Shown here piece by piece: positions 1 through 13,129 of a stretch of 64,000 bases of DNA (positions are counted from its first letter, which is position 1; each line of letters starts with the position of its first letter). Made by a program: the position numbers and the translations under genes. Under the pieces are notes generated by a model that saw only the letters and a program-made list of their open reading frames with translations, made no database searches and had not been told where the DNA came from. This DNA is from Ailanthus altissimus (lineage: Eukaryota > Streptophyta > Magnoliopsida > Sapindales > Simaroubaceae): positions 3,112,188-3,176,187 of the forward strand of contig OX327691.1 in assembly GCA_946807835.1 (NCBI GenBank), in the 5' to 3' direction.

Positions 1-2726
1 AAAGACATCGTAGGGTTGTCCAATTTTAACCCTCTTAAAAATATTTGTTTATGGTGCGCATGAGAGGTATTAGACCAAAATTGGTAATTTCACAGTCGAT
101 CAGAGAGTCGAACGATCATGGAATATTTTTAAAAAAATTTTATTGGCTTGGAAAAGGAAATTTCAATATAACATATGGATTTCCATATGTGTTATGCATA
201 GAACAAGCCTTTGTTAAGAAACACAATCCATATGTTAGAAAATGGACCAATTAGAGACAAGTTGATGGATTGCTAAGTTGGAAGTCTAGTTGGTTCCTTT
301 GACTATTCTAACTAAATAGTTAAAAAGGAACCAATTAAATACTTCCATTTTTAACTAGTGGTAATTTAAAATTTTAGAATTAGTTGAGGGGCAAATTGGA
401 CTTTGGGAGAGCACTATATAAGGATGAATTGTCTAAAAATTTGGCTAAGTTAAAAGCATAATATGTTAGAGCAAAAAAGGTGGTTTTTGGCCATGAGAGG
501 GAGATACGGGTACAATGAAATTCATTGCTTTTTTCATGAGTTTTCATGCTTGATCAAGTTAAAATCAAGCTAAATACAAGTTACTAAGATCAATTGAAGC
601 TTGTACTAGTGAAAACCTAAGGAAAATAGTTAAAAAAAACCTTATTTAGTGATGGTGGTTTATGATTTTTCAAGATCACTTCAATTAATATCTTTGTGTG
701 AATTCTTGAATTAGATTGAGTTGAATTGAAGTGCAGAGCTCAAAGGAGACACCAAACTAAAGGAATTAGTAAGGTAAAAATTAGGGTTTGGTTTGATCTT
801 GTTGTAGGAACTTCAATTGAATGTTATTACGGCATTAGAATTAAATTGGCATAATTTAAATGTCATTGGAACAAGAAATTGAGAAAAGAATTGTGTTGGG
901 TAAGAAAGAGAATTCGGCCACTTTAGGGATTTTAGGGTTTGAGTTGTGTTTTGGTTCAATTGTTGTATACAAATGATTCATTGTGTTAATTAAATGTATA
1001 TGGGTGATGAAAAATCCAAAAATGAAGAAAAAGTGACATAATTATCCATTCTTGGTAAGATGAAGGGCAATTATGTCCAACTAATTTTATAGGGTGTTAA
1101 GAAATATTTATGGCGTCGGATGATGAATTAAACAAGATTGAATGACAAAATCAAAAAGTGGAATCCATCCGGGCTTTGTAAGCCAATTAGGGCACTTATT
1201 AGTTTAAGTGGAATTTTAACATTTGTAAAGGTTCTAAATGTCATTTATGATGTGTAGGTGAAGAAAATTGAAAGCGGTAAAAGAAGGAAAATTTTTGGAG
1301 AAGAATTAAGTTTGGAATGGTTGGTGAGTAAAAATCTGTAATGGTTTATTTTTCGTTTAATATGTTTCTACATATTGAAATTGTATATTTTATCTGATTT
1401 TTAATGCATAAGCATGATTTACGGTTTTAGTATACAATTATAATTATGTATTTCTTTTTTCAGTTTAAGAAATAATTTTAAAGTTATTAAATTAATTTCA
1501 AAGGCTATGGTACCCTCAGATTTACGGTGTGGTGATAGTTTAAGACCCGACTGGTATATCCCGTACACATGGGCAAGTATTAAGGGCTGAGTCACTAACT
1601 CTAGGAAGTCGGGTTGTCGAGTCATGTGAGTTACTCTATGTATATGGGGTAATGTCTTGCTATATGTAGGCGATGTAGGATTCTGCTGCATAGGCAGTGA
1701 GATGTCTTTAGATGTCACAGTGGGTGTTGTTAGTTTAGATGCCTTGTGACCTACTCACATTGGACAGTGCTAGTTTAGTCACTGTGTAAGTATAGAGCTT
1801 TAGGATTACCATTGGTGCAATTTAGAAAGAAAATAGTCAGGCGAGATTTTTAATAGTTTTTGAGTTGCTGAACGCATATCATGTATTTATATATGTACAT
1901 GTTAGTTATTATGTTTACAGATTCTGGAAATTGTTTACAGATATTATTAATAAAAACCGTTCGGCAAGATTTTATTAGTATATGACTTTAAAAACTATTT
2001 TACAGTTCTATAATAGTTTTAGAAGCATGTTTTATGCAGTTTTCAAAATTTAATATTTATGCAAAATTTTATATTTTCACGGGAAATCTTAAATGCACTC
2101 ATTGAGCTCCTTTAGCTCACCCGTTTTGTGTTTTATGTTTTCTAAAATCCTTTCTAGGTGCAGGCCTCGGTATGTAGGTTGCTAGTTCTCCTTTAGCTAA
2201 TTAGTGGGCCAAGCCAGACGATCATTTTATAAATGTAAATATGCTAAGTAGCACCTTTTGAGTTTTTGCATAGTAGTTATAGACTTTGTGCATATTGTAA
2301 ATATATTTGGAACAAACAAGAAATGGTTTCGATAACATAGTGATAGTTTTACTTTTTACTTTTCATTAGTATGATAATTTTGTGATTGAAATAAAATTGT
2401 TAGGTTGAGTTTGGATTTGATTTTGGAAAGACCGGAGGTCCTATTTTGAAGTTAAGAAAGCTATTTGAAATAAAAGTGTGATCTTTATTGCAAGTTTTAG
2501 TTTTTGGATTCTAAAAAAAATAGAGGAAACTCTATCTATTTTTTTTAAATTTGGTAAATTATCTTCACAAATATTCTGAGATTTAGTTGGTATTAGTAAG
2601 AATTAAAAAGGGTTTGCCTCAAGGAATTTCTCAGTGTTAATAGTTAGATTCTGAGGAACTTTCGTTGGGGTGTCCTGCGGAGCCTACCGAGATCTACAGT
2701 ATAGGGTCTTGGGGTGGGTTTTGTCA
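1..2726 (+). mobile_element. Long LTR (Ty3/gypsy-like), left end outside window
   Basis: This stretch matches 25200-27911 on the same strand over its whole length, with many shared blocks: the start 'gacaycgtagggtt', 'ttggcttggaaaag', the 'gagctcctttagctcac' block (2104-2121 here) and the final 'gggtc..gtcctgtca'-type end. Because the sister copy is a precisely bounded solo LTR, this is the same LTR family, cut by the window edge about 55 bp after its start. The right end is the CA at 2725-2726. A TATA-like box (TATATAAGG, 415-423) supports + orientation. No tRNA primer-binding site follows 2726, so it is a solo LTR or a 3' LTR; the duplication cannot be checked. It encodes no protein. Confidence 0.8.
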
Positions 2727-3594
2727 CGCTTATAAGGTCCATAAGTCAATGGGTCAACTTACTTGGTGCATGAATCTGTTTTTTTAGGTTGAAATCATTT
2801 ATTTCATAAGATTAGGTCTCCTTTGATGTGTGTTATCACTTAAAAATAAATAAGTGGGCATGGGTTAGTTAGGCCACTGAATAATAGGGCCCGATAGGTA
2901 AATTTACGTAATAAATTAAAAAAATTGGCCAAATTTTTTCTTCAACAAATATAACAAATTTATTACTCTGAGGCTTTACAGGAAAATAAATTTTCTAAAA
3001 GTTAGACACAGCCAAAGAAACCATCCCGAAGAGATCCCATAAAAAATAACAAAATAATCCTCAACTATAATTAATTATGAAAAAGCCCACAAATATTGAG
3101 ATTCTTGCAAATAGACCTTATGTTAATTCCACTAAGCATCATATAGATCTTATATTTGATAGAATAGCCATTGATATGAAAAATAACAACAAAAAAATTT
3201 GAAATATTTTGAATAGACCAATTGAAACTAAGATCATGGAAAAGAATTCCTCTTGTAATTATAGTAAGAACCCAAAACTTTTCAAACTTTGACAAAGAAT
3301 CTCTTAATGAGAAATTTGAATTGATGAGGGTCGATTAAGATCAAGAAGGAGATTTTTTGCCAAATAATCAATAAGAACCATAGATAGATGCACATGAAAC
3401 TAAATAGTGCCAACAGTAAGAATCCAATTGCTGATGAAAGGTAGAGGTGAAACAATGAGAAAATTAAGAAAATGGAAAATAGAGATCGAAAATTTTCAAC
3501 TATCCCTAATCTATATGGGAACGTAATACATAAGAAATAAGATTAATCCCAATTTATTGCTATATTTGTTATTGTACTAAGTATATATGTATGT

Positions 3595-3659
<65 letters not shown>

Positions 3660-3792
3660 GAATACTTGTTAATTCAATCACAATAAAGAACTGATATATT
3701 TGTTTAAGTTGATCAATAACAATGAATTAGGGAACTTATGTAGAATATAAACTTATAGTAACAAAGAATAAATATATATATATATATATATA
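2727..3792. other. Intergenic DNA with microsatellites
   Basis: No gene is seen. The stretch is AT-rich and holds a long TG dinucleotide run (about 3590-3658) and an AT run (about 3772-3791) directly before the truncated copia element. The 74-codon open frame on the minus strand (3071-3295) has no recognisable motif and looks like chance. Confidence 0.6.
3590..3658. repeat. (TG)n microsatellite
   Basis: A run of TG dinucleotides with a few TATG interruptions at its left side, then uninterrupted TG until 3658. Such runs are polymorphic in length in plants. Confidence 0.95.
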
Positions 3793-4896
3793 AGGGATTA
3801 TCAAGCATGCATTCCGTTAATGGTATCACAAGTTTCATCAATTGATTATCTCATTTGGTTTTGAGGAAAATGCAGTTGATGAATATATGCATCACAAGTT
3901 CAGTAAGAGTAAGTTTATCTTCTTGATTTTATATGTCGATGACATATAGTTATCAAGCAACGATATAGGCCTATTCCATGAAACTAAGAGATTTATATCA
4001 AAGAATTCTAAGATGAAAGAAAATTAGGATGCATCTTTTGTATTAAGGATCCAAATATATTGAGTTCACACTTGAGGTATCCTTGGATTATCACAAAAGA
4101 ACTATATCGATAAAGTACTTAACAGGTATAGCATGAACGATTGTGCTTTATGAGATATATGCATTGCTAAGGGTGATAAATTCAATCTTAATCAGTGCCT
4201 CACGAATGAGATTTAATAGAAAGAGATACAGAAATTCCCTTATGCGTTAGTAGTAGGAAGTCTTATGTATAGTCAAGTGTGTATACGTCTAGATATTTTG
4301 TACATTGTTGGAATAATAAGCAGATATTTAAGTAACCTTGGGATGAATCATTAGAAAGCAATCAAACAGGTTATGCGATATTTACAAAGAATAAAAGATT
4401 ACATACTCACATATAAAAGATCGAAAAGATTATAAATCATGGAGTATTTCGACTTCGATTTTAATGGATGCCAAGATAACAAGAGATCCACATCAAGTTA
4501 TTTCCTGAAAGAGTGCTAAGCAGACACTTATAACTTATTTCACTATAGAGACCGAGTTTAAAACTTATTTTAAAGCTTCAAATCATAGGATATAGTTACG
4601 AACTATATTACAAAGCTGTGGATTGCCAATGTATAGAAAGACAATTGAAAATTTATTGTGATAATAAAGTCGCAGTGATGTATTTCCCTAAAAATATAAG
4701 CTTTTTAAAGTTTAAGCACATCGAATTCAAGTTTTTGGTTGTTAAGGAAATAGTTCAAAGTCAACAAGTGTCGATAGAACATATTGATACAAACTCCATG
4801 ATTGCAAATCCACCCACCAAAAGGTTGCCGCTTAAGGTGTTTCATGAGCATATTGCTCGTATAGGTGTTGTATTATTTGATGATGTGCATGATTAA
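3793..4896 (+). pseudogene. Copia reverse transcriptase/RNase H remnant
   Basis: Translation in shifting frames gives the copia signature around the RT active site (FGFEENAVDEY, then LYVDD) and, in an open frame at 4618-4896, the RNase H end with IYCDNKVAV, KHIEFKFLVVKE and IEHIDTNSMIA. The last three are typical of the copia RNase H domain, whose conserved aspartates sit in the CDNK block. A stop directly after YVDDI and more stops between 3950 and 4600 show it is dead. It would have copied element RNA into DNA inside the virus-like particle. Confidence 0.85.
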
Positions 4897-5374
4897 TAGG
4901 ATGTTCATTTGGTTAAAGACACACTTATGATTTTTTTTCTATATAATAAATTTTGATGGTTATCTGTTGAAACTCTGAAATAAGGTTGTATTTTCTACTG
5001 CAATTTTGCATAAAGTTTAGAAAGTGTTTAGTATTTTCTATTGCGATTTTGCATAAAGTTTAAAAAGTATTTAACTCGTTAGAATTATAAAGTTGGGCCA
5101 ATTAAAAATAGACAGGTTTGAGATCACATTTTATATAATTTCTATACTACATATCCATATCTAATATATCATTAATTATGTTGGTATGTTAACCATTGAT
5201 GGGTCTAGTTATGATTAAGTACAATGAAAGTCGCTTTGACCCCATATTTATATAGATAATGGACCGGATTATATTTACGAAGATATATCAAGATAAGATA
5301 GTATTTATTGTGCGTACTAAACTTTATAATATATAATTATATTTCAAATGACATATGTGACCTAAGTGAGAGAT

Positions 5375-5845
5375 TGTTGAGTTTATTATTATTTCTTTAA
5401 TATGAGTTCACATATTAATAATAATTGTACATTATGAAATATCTTAAATAATAGCTAATTTAAGTGATCTATTTAAGATATTTTTTTATTTAACCATAAA
5501 GATCCAATTTGATATGAACTTATTATGTGTAAAAATATAATACTAGTTAGATTAAATTAGTATATAAAAACCTCTTTAGAGTTATGATTTTCAAGTCAAA
5601 TCAACAAAAGTAGAAGCTTTTCTCCTCTTTTTTCATTACAAAGAGAGAACTCTATTAAGCATTATACAAATTTAACTGTAGAACGCTATTATACTTTTGA
5701 TTCTTATTCAAAATTGTTAATGTTCAAATTCTAATTATCATAAATTCTTCAAATATGTTTTTATAATATCTATCTTAATATTTTAATATGATAAATTTTG
5801 AGTTATATTTATATGAATATGAATCCTAATTTTAGTTATCTAACA
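5375..5845 (+). repeat. 3' LTR of the truncated copia element
   Basis: The LTR is 471 bp, begins TGTTGAG after the purine-rich tract and ends CTAACA. Reverse-complement comparison with 53145-53638 shows the same blocks in the same order, including 'cacatattaa', 'aagtgatctattt', 'acttattatgtgt', a TATA-like 'agtatataaa' (about 5560) and 'gcttttctcctcttttttca'. The right-hand flank cannot be tested for a target duplication because the left end of the element is lost. Confidence 0.85.
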
Positions 5846-7090
5846 TCCAACACCAAGCTTTCTCTCTGACATGTTTTCAGCACAAATCAAACCCAAACAA
5901 TGCTTGAATATTAGACTGTTGTCTAAAGATCAAATTGTAGGCTAGTGTAACGACTCGTCACCTTCAAACTCTTCCTACTTTTATGATGTCAAGATTGTTA
6001 GATCTTTAAGTGTTGTTAAGGTATTCAGTAAGTCGGCATACACGTACTGCCATGAATTGGATTTTCGAGTCGGCAGAGGAGAGCAAATAAATGTCTCGTC
6101 AGCATTACAAGTTAGCAACCGTTCAATGAAATGCAGCAGTGGCTGTGTGACAAATGCAGTGAGTTTAGTGTACAATCCGCTTCTGCAAAATACACTCTCA
6201 GGCCTCAGGAAAATAATTAACTGGAGTTACATGTCAACTTTTGACATTTTGACAAATTCTGAAGTCCAAATGAAATCTTCCCTAAAATCATCAATGCAGT
6301 CGCCCTTTTCCCACCAAAACCTTCTTCTTATTATTATTATTATTATAAGAAGCACCTCTCAGCCGGCTGGAGCAACATACGAAAGCCCCTTAGAGCACGG
6401 TGATGTGATCACTGATCATCCCACATTTAGGATTTAGCTTTGTGTCGAAGTCCAACACCAACCATCACCTGCTTACAAATATCACAGAAAAACATCTCAA
6501 ATCAGTTGTGCTTGCGAAATAAAATAATAAAAAGCTCTTTAAATGGTTGTTATCGCACACCTTACATATTCTGTTTTTGTCTTTTAAAACTATATATGTT
6601 TATATGAAAACGTAAAGCCAGAAAGAATTTCGCGAAGAAAACTAACAACTCAAAAGTATACAACATTAATTTTAATAAAATAAAAAATTTATTTCCTTTT
6701 TTTTTAATAAAAAAAACTGATAATCAGTCCACCTCACCCAAACCGACCTTCCCCCTCCACTTCCCTCAAATAACCCAAAAACACTTTAATTAACTGCAAG
6801 AATAATGAAAGCTTAATAGAAACTGCTTACTCAGAATCCCACCATTCCCTTTCCCTTTGCCCTTTCCTCTTTCTTTGTGCTCTTGGCCGCCTGGACCTGG
6901 TGGTGCCACTTTCTACTCTCCAACACTTTTTTGCTTTTCCAATAATTTGCTGATATCTGTCTGTCTATAGTCTCCTCACATCTATAGGTATTATAGGAGT
7001 GAACTGCTTGCAGAATATATGAAGCGAACCCCAAACTTTTCGCTTTCCACTCAAACCCAACCAACCTTGTTGTGTTACTTTTACTACTCC
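5846..7090. other. Intergenic DNA upstream of the MATE gene
   Basis: No gene recognised. It contains a short (TTA)n run (about 6327-6346) and T/A tracts near 6660-6715. The last few hundred bases probably hold the promoter of the MATE gene. A 126-codon open frame at 6057-6437 has no recognisable motif, low complexity at its end and no support as a gene. Confidence 0.5.
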
Positions 7091-7098
7091 TATTTAAT
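7091..7098 (+). promoter_or_regulatory. Possible TATA box of the MATE gene
   Basis: TATTTAAT lies about 330 bp before the ATG, in pyrimidine-rich DNA of the kind seen around plant transcription starts. A tcttcttgcag at 7351-7361-region resembles a 3' splice site, so the 5' leader may contain an intron. This is inference; transcript data would settle it. Confidence 0.3.
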
Positions 7099-7421
7099 GC
7101 CTCTTCTTCATTTGTTCACCAACTCCACAAAAGCAAGAGGTGGGTTGATTTCGGTTTCCACTTCTATCTTTGATTTCTTTCTCATTTCTCGTTCAAGCTG
7201 CTTACAAGAACAAGGCTAGTTCAAGAATTTAGTTTTCACTTCGTTTATTTAATAAATGATTATACTATATACTACTTGACGTTTTAAGAGGATTTCGTTT
7301 CTTGTTATAATAACTAACTGGAGAAGTTTCACTGTTTGATTGAAATGTCTTCTTGCAGATTGCATGCCATTTTAGAGGAGTTTCCTTGAGAAAAAAAAAA
7401 AGGTTTCTTGAACTAGTGCTC

Positions 7422-9600
7422 ATGTCTGATATCAAGGACTCGGATTTCTATTCCCACAAATTCCCCTCTTTTTCTCAGGTAATACAAACCCCCAGCAAAC
7501 CAAAAGGTCCCAAAATAGAAGAATGCTCTCTTTCTTTACATTTTTATTTATTTATTTATTTATTTTTCAACTGTCTTAATATTTTTGCTGATACTGGTCA
7601 CTCGAGTTGAGCAGGTTGTAGAAGAGCTAAAAGAGCTATGGGGGATGGCGTTACCCATAACAGGAATGAACATGCTGGTCTTCATCAGAGCAGTTGTCTC
7701 AGTCTTATTCTTGGGGAGACTTGGCAGCCTACAACTAGCAGGAGGAGCACTCTCCATTGGCTTCACAAACATCACCGGCTACTCTGTTCTCGTCGGCCTT
7801 GCATCTGGTCTTGAGCCAGTGTGCAGCCAAGCCTACGGCAGCAAGAACTGGGACCTGCTATCGCTCTCTCTCCAACGCATGATCGTCATACTGTTCTTGG
7901 CCATCATACCCATCAGTCTCTTATGGGTGAATCTTCAAAACATCATGATTTTCATGGGTCAAGACGCGAACATCACAGCAATGGCTGCAACTTACACACT
8001 GTATTCTCTACCAGACCTTTTAACAAACACTTTGTTACAGCCATTGAGAGTGTTCTTAAGATCACAAAAGATTACAAAGCCAATGATGTGGTGTTCGCTG
8101 GTGGCTGTAGCATTCCACGCGCCACTGAATTACTGGTTGGTGATGAAAATGGGGCTGGGGGTTCCAGGGGTGGCAATGGCCTCGGTGGTCTGCAACTTGA
8201 ACATGTCAGTGTTGATAGTGGGATACGTGTGGGCGAGTGGGAGGTGTGAGATGCGATGGACGGCTGGGATTGGGGGAGTGTGTGGTGGGATTGGCCCACT
8301 TTTGAAGTTGGCAGTGCCCAGCTGCTTGGGAATTTGTTTAGAGTGGTGGTGGTATGAGATTGTGACTGTGTTGGCAGGCTATCTCCGCAACCCTACCCTC
8401 GCTGTGGCGGCTACTGGGATTTTGATTCAGACGACTAGCATGATGTACACTGTCCCTATGGCCCTTGCTGGCTGTGTCTCTGCCAGAGTAAGTTTTATTT
8501 TATTTTAATTTTTTCAAATCAAATTATAATGTCTATTAATGGATTCGGCACTTGAACAATTATAAGGTAATTAAACTTAAAATGGAATTTTCTGCGTTTA
8601 TATATCATAGCTGAGCTGATTTGATGAGGCATTGCATTAGTCGGTACTGAGTAGAACTTGAAGAACCTTTGTGTCAATTAGCAAGAAAAGAAAACAAGCT
8701 AATGCCTAATAGGATAAAGAGGAAAATAATAGAAAGGTCAAAAAGCATCTGTTACATGATTGCATTTGCATCACTTGTGGCAGTAGGGGACCAATGGCCA
8801 TGATGGAGTTTAGCCCTAAAGGTGATGGAAAAATATTAGTAAGTACTTGTTTATTTTTGTCTTAAAAGTTAAAAGCTCCAATGCGTATAGGTGTGCGACC
8901 ACATTGTATATATATAACCAACAAAAAGTGAACCAATTGGCAATTGGCCTTTGATAACGGTGGCCTTTTTGCTCTCAAATACACGAAATATCCAATTAAT
9001 CAAAAGCTTTATTTATTTCTAATGTTGCAGGTAGGGAATGAGCTTGGAGCTGGTAAGCCATACAAAGCCAAGCTAGCAGCAATGGTTGCTTTGGGCTGTG
9101 CCTTCTTCATTGGCATCATCAATGTGACTTGGACTGTGATCTTGAGAGATAGGTGGGCTGGTTTGTTCACCAAGGATGATCTAGTCACACCTTTGGTTGC
9201 TTCTGTTTTGCCAATCATAGGACTTTGTGAACTTGGCAACTGCCCACAAACAACTGGCTGTGGCGTCCTCCGTGGCACCGCCCGGCCTGTCATCGGAGCC
9301 CGGATTAACTTGGGCTCGTTTTACTTCGTCGGAACCCCAGTTGCAGTTGGGCTAGCCTTTGGGCTCAATATTGGGTTTAGTGGGCTCTGGTTCGGTCTAC
9401 TGTCAGCCCAAGTGGCTTGTGTTGTGTCTATTCTGTATGTTGTGTTGGTCCGCACAGATTGGGAAGCTGAGGCTATGAAGGCTAAGAAGCTAACAAGCTT
9501 GGAATTTGAAATTAGCTCATTCAATGGGGTTAGAGAAAAGAATGAAGAAGAGAGTAAAGGTTTGTTGGTAAATGGAAATGGTAATTTCGAAGATGTTTAA
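7422..9600 (+). CDS. DTX54: MATE efflux transporter, DETOXIFICATION 54-like (3 exons)
   Basis: Coding exons are 7422-7478, 7615-8487 and 9031-9600, giving 499 residues (the family is about 500). Both introns (136 and 543 bp) are GT..AG and all junctions keep frame. The ATG at 7422 opens a 19-residue first exon ending FPSFSQ, joined to [11 protein letters not shown], as in plant DTX54 proteins. MATE hallmarks are [19 protein letters not shown] near residues 50-70, [14 protein letters not shown] near 84-97, the CLEWWWYE block near 258-265, and [17 protein letters not shown] near 379-395. The hydrophobic profile fits about 12 membrane helices, with hydrophilic N- and C-termini. MATE proteins export organic solutes or ions using a proton gradient, usually at the plasma membrane, tonoplast or endosomes; the substrate cannot be read from sequence. 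The frame is clean, so the gene appears functional. DTX54 assignment rests on remembered similarity; a sister member (DTX48-56 clade) is the alternative. Confidence 0.93.
7479..7614 (+). other. Intron 1 of the MATE gene
   Basis: GT at 7479-7480 and AG at 7613-7614. It is T-rich and contains a TTTA tetranucleotide run (about 7543-7565). Splicing joins codon 19 (CAG) to GTT in phase 0. Confidence 0.85.
8488..9030 (+). other. Intron 2 of the MATE gene
   Basis: Donor gtaagt at 8488 and acceptor ttgcag ending at 9030, phase 0. It separates SAR from VGNELGAG, a strongly conserved MATE segment, so the junction is well supported. The 543 bp hold no recognised element. Confidence 0.9.
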
Positions 9601-12245
9601 TGTTTAGTAGAAAGTGAGTGAGAACTGAGAGAACTTTGTTGGCTATGAAGTGGGATGGTGCTTAGGTTTGTGGGATTTTGTTTTGTTTTGTTTTCTTGGG
9701 GAATCTGAGTGAGTCGTACGCCTAATTTTGTTTCTCCCATTGAGCGTTGTAAGGTGTAACAGTACAACAGAAGTCACAACTCGTTCTTGGGTTTAGAACA
9801 GGTCTAGAGAAAAAGTCACTCCCCCAGCCCCATGCATAGGTTCTAAATATTTTAATATTGATGGATGCCCTATGTATACAAATATATTGTGATTTTGTAA
9901 AACCTTGAGATATGAAAATCTGAGTTCACTTTTGTCGTATCAAAAACGCATGGCATATCGATGTGTTGAAATGTGCACAAATACATTTTTCTTTTTTAAC
10001 CAACGGGAAAAGGAGTCTGCTAAAGCGGGCCTATATTATTCTTTGAATAGTAATATTTTATGGTCATTGATTTAATTATTTTTATTGGTTATTATAAAAC
10101 AAAAATCATCTGGTATTATTTAGATTGAGATTTATGTTAATTTATTTTATAAAAAAAAAATTAAATTAAGATATAATTGTCAAATTAAAAATATTATTAA
10201 AGCTATTTTAAAATTTTGGGACTCTATTATATTAAAAGTAAATTTTAACAAAATATTCTTAAAATTTTACATTCTTTAATATCACTTGTTAATAATTTAG
10301 CACTTTAAAATTTTAACGCACGCGAAAGATTTTTTATCATAAATAAATAAATCACACACAAAATAGAGATAAATAATTACATACAAGACACTAGAATTTA
10401 TGTGCTTTGACAACTGCTTACGTTTACGGTAGATCACGAAATTTTAATTTTTTTTATTAACAATAATTACTAATAAATAACTCAAGATCACAAAAATATT
10501 CTCAAGAGATTTTAAAGAATACAACAATAGATAAATTTTTAAAAGATTTGTCAATACTTTTTTATGTACTCAGCATTCATGCATTTCATAACAAAACTCT
10601 CCCTCGTGCATTAAACGTTCTAGTGCTCTTAAAATCTCTATTTGACATTCTCTTTTATGCTTGTTAATCTAATGACTTTATAATGATTTATATTGACTTT
10701 AAATCGTTCCTAAAATTTTATATATAATTGGAATAAGAGTTACGTGTAATGGAATCCAAAATCAACTCAAATAGATCAAAATTAGCTTAAAATGGCAAGC
10801 TCCTAAAAGTTGGCGCTGCTGCAACCAAGTATTGGCAAGTCCTAGAACCTCCTTGCTTTCAATTCTCTATATTCGTCTCTTTTTCGTTCGTTTAATACAT
10901 TCTCAATAGCATATCATCTCTTCATTAATTTTTAACTTAAAATTACATTCAAATATAATTTTAAATCACTAAATAATGCTATTATAAAAACTTATAATAC
11001 TGACATATAATTTTACTTCGACACTATTGTTGATAATATCTCTAAAATAAATCAGAAAATAAAATAGAGGGAAGCAAAAGCTCATCATTAGGCCAAGACA
11101 AGGTATTCGACATTAGTCAATGGCCTACATCAATACGTGTATTTGATATGGGGGCTAAAGATCTTACTTTTGTAAAGCTATCTACTCTAATTAAAAAGTT
11201 ATTAAGAAAAAAATATTTTTGCTTTTAAGATATGGACATTTTAAGTCAGTTCCAACCCACCAAGATTGTCAAAAGATAAATGTACTCGTAAAATATCAAG
11301 TGTATTCTCTAATAATGCATTAAAGCAAGCACTCGTTCCTTTTAAAGAAGAAATGTGGATCATAATCTGATCACTAATAATAATTTAAAAAAAGAACAAA
11401 AGAGTTGGTGTCAATTGATTTAATTAATAATTTTTTTAAATAAAATTAAGAGGTTTATTATTTAAACTAGGCCGCACTTACTTAAATGACCTAATGATAA
11501 AGGCTTACAGTATATTTTTTTACTAACTTAAAAGTCTCAAGTTCAATTATCTACTCTTTAAATTAAAAAAAAATAAATAAACTAAGCCCATATTAAAGTG
11601 AGGAATCGTATGATGATATATTTCATGTTATAAAAAAAGATTGAAAAGAGAAAAAAGAAATTGCAATTTAAAATACATTTAAAGGGTACACCATTTTAAA
11701 TATAAAAAAATTTACTATGAAGAGTGTCATATTATTTCCTTAAAATATATTTGATTGTGTTATTATTATTTATTTTTTTCTTTTGCCTTTTAATATGTTA
11801 CAATAAAATATTTATAAGAGAAAAAAATTAAATAATGTCATTATATTTTATTGAATTATTGTACTTTATAAGTTTCATAATTAAAAGAAAATTTCTTAAA
11901 TTTCATAAGATGCATGTTAACCATACCTATAGAAGTTAAAAGTGAAACAAGATGGAAAGTGTTGGTTTACGATTTTGGATCTTGAGCCTACGAGTTTTTA
12001 TTTATTTTTTGAAATAGCAATCGAATTTTTTGAAAAATTGGACTAAGATAAATACTTTTTGTATATTTGTTTATATTTTAATTAAGAGTAAGTAGTAAAG
12101 TTATTAATCACAATAAAATAAAATAAAATTATAATAGTTCAATTTAAGTTTAATGTGAATCTAAATTAACTTCATTAAATATAATCAATTCACTTAAATA
12201 TAATATTTTTTATAATTGAATTTAACTCAAAATTTAAAAGAATAT
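9601..12245. other. 3' flank of the MATE gene and AT-rich intergenic DNA
   Basis: The first few hundred bases are probably the 3' UTR; no strong AATAAA signal stands out. Beyond about 10000 the DNA is very AT-rich. The part near 10330-10620 has the style of a copia LTR (TTACGTTTACGG..., AATTACATAC...) but I could not find its ends. No gene recognised. Confidence 0.5.
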
Positions 12246-13129
12246 TGTTGGAGGAATCATTATTCTCCTCTTAAGATTAAGTTAAACTAAAGAACCCTAA
12301 TTAAGTTCAACTTTAAATCTTAACCTCTTTGCGCAGTAAAATAACTTGTATATCAAGCAAAATAACAAAAAATCAAAGCAAATAATAAATAGCACAACAT
12401 AATCACTTACGTGATTCGTTCAATTACCTACGTCCATGGTGGATCTAAGAATTTTAACCTCTCTTATTAACTCCCTAGAGATTTTATAAAGAAAACTTAA
12501 TGAAGAACCCTAAAAATGACTTAATGTTTAGTGTACACTTACTCTGCCACGAGCAATGAACACCCAAACGATGGTTGCACCCTAGCGCACATAAGCACTT
12601 AGTGTCTACCTAGTTCATCCCACTCTTGGAGTCTCTCTTAATGTTTGATTTCAACCTAAAAGTTTTACAAGTGTTTATATAGGAGTTATTTTGTGCCTAC
12701 TAACCTTATTCATTTATTGGAATAAGAGTTCATTTGTTTTAGAAGTCCAAAACTTTCCAAAACTCAAAAATCCATAATAAAAACGTATTTAGTCTGCTCT
12801 AGCACCGCGGCGCACAGGACCTAGCAGTGCGATGCTAGATGCCTGGCACTGCGACGTTGGGGTACTGATCTGGTCACCGGGGGTGCTTAGTCTTAGGCGC
12901 GTACCAGTTTTTATGTATTTTCTTCGCTTCCCTAGCGTTTTTGAGTCTCGTTTCGCTTCCCTTTCATGTCCCACAAGTCCTAAAATTTTTCATGCATGTC
13001 CCACACGTTTTTGACTTCTTGTGACTCTCATTTTTTTATATTCACCTCAATTTTTGTTCAAACAAAATTATTGAATCACTAAATCTCCAATAAACCCTTC
13101 ATTGATTTAAAATCTTCCAAATAAGAAGG

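Larger units (their letters stand above)
3793..5845 (+). mobile_element. 5'-truncated Ty1/copia element with 3' LTR
   Basis: The stretch holds the end of a copia pol gene followed by a polypurine tract and a 3' LTR. Visible parts are the reverse transcriptase palm with an intact YVDD codon set (3932-3943) immediately followed by a TAG stop (3947-3949), RNase H motifs to 4896, the polypurine region just before 5375 (agtgagagat), and the LTR. Gag, protease, integrase and the 5' LTR are missing. Several stops and frameshifts make it inactive. It belongs to the same family as the minus-strand element at 53145-60790, shown by matching pol segments, polypurine tract and LTR. Confidence 0.88.

Noticed and set aside
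6057..6437. 126-codon open frame upstream of the MATE gene
   Set aside because: No recognisable motif, ends in a run of Ile from the (TTA)n microsatellite, and an opposite-strand frame overlaps. Chance open frame.
7821..8249. 142-codon open frame overlapping the MATE gene
   Set aside because: Shadow of exon 2 in another frame; composition shows no independent protein.
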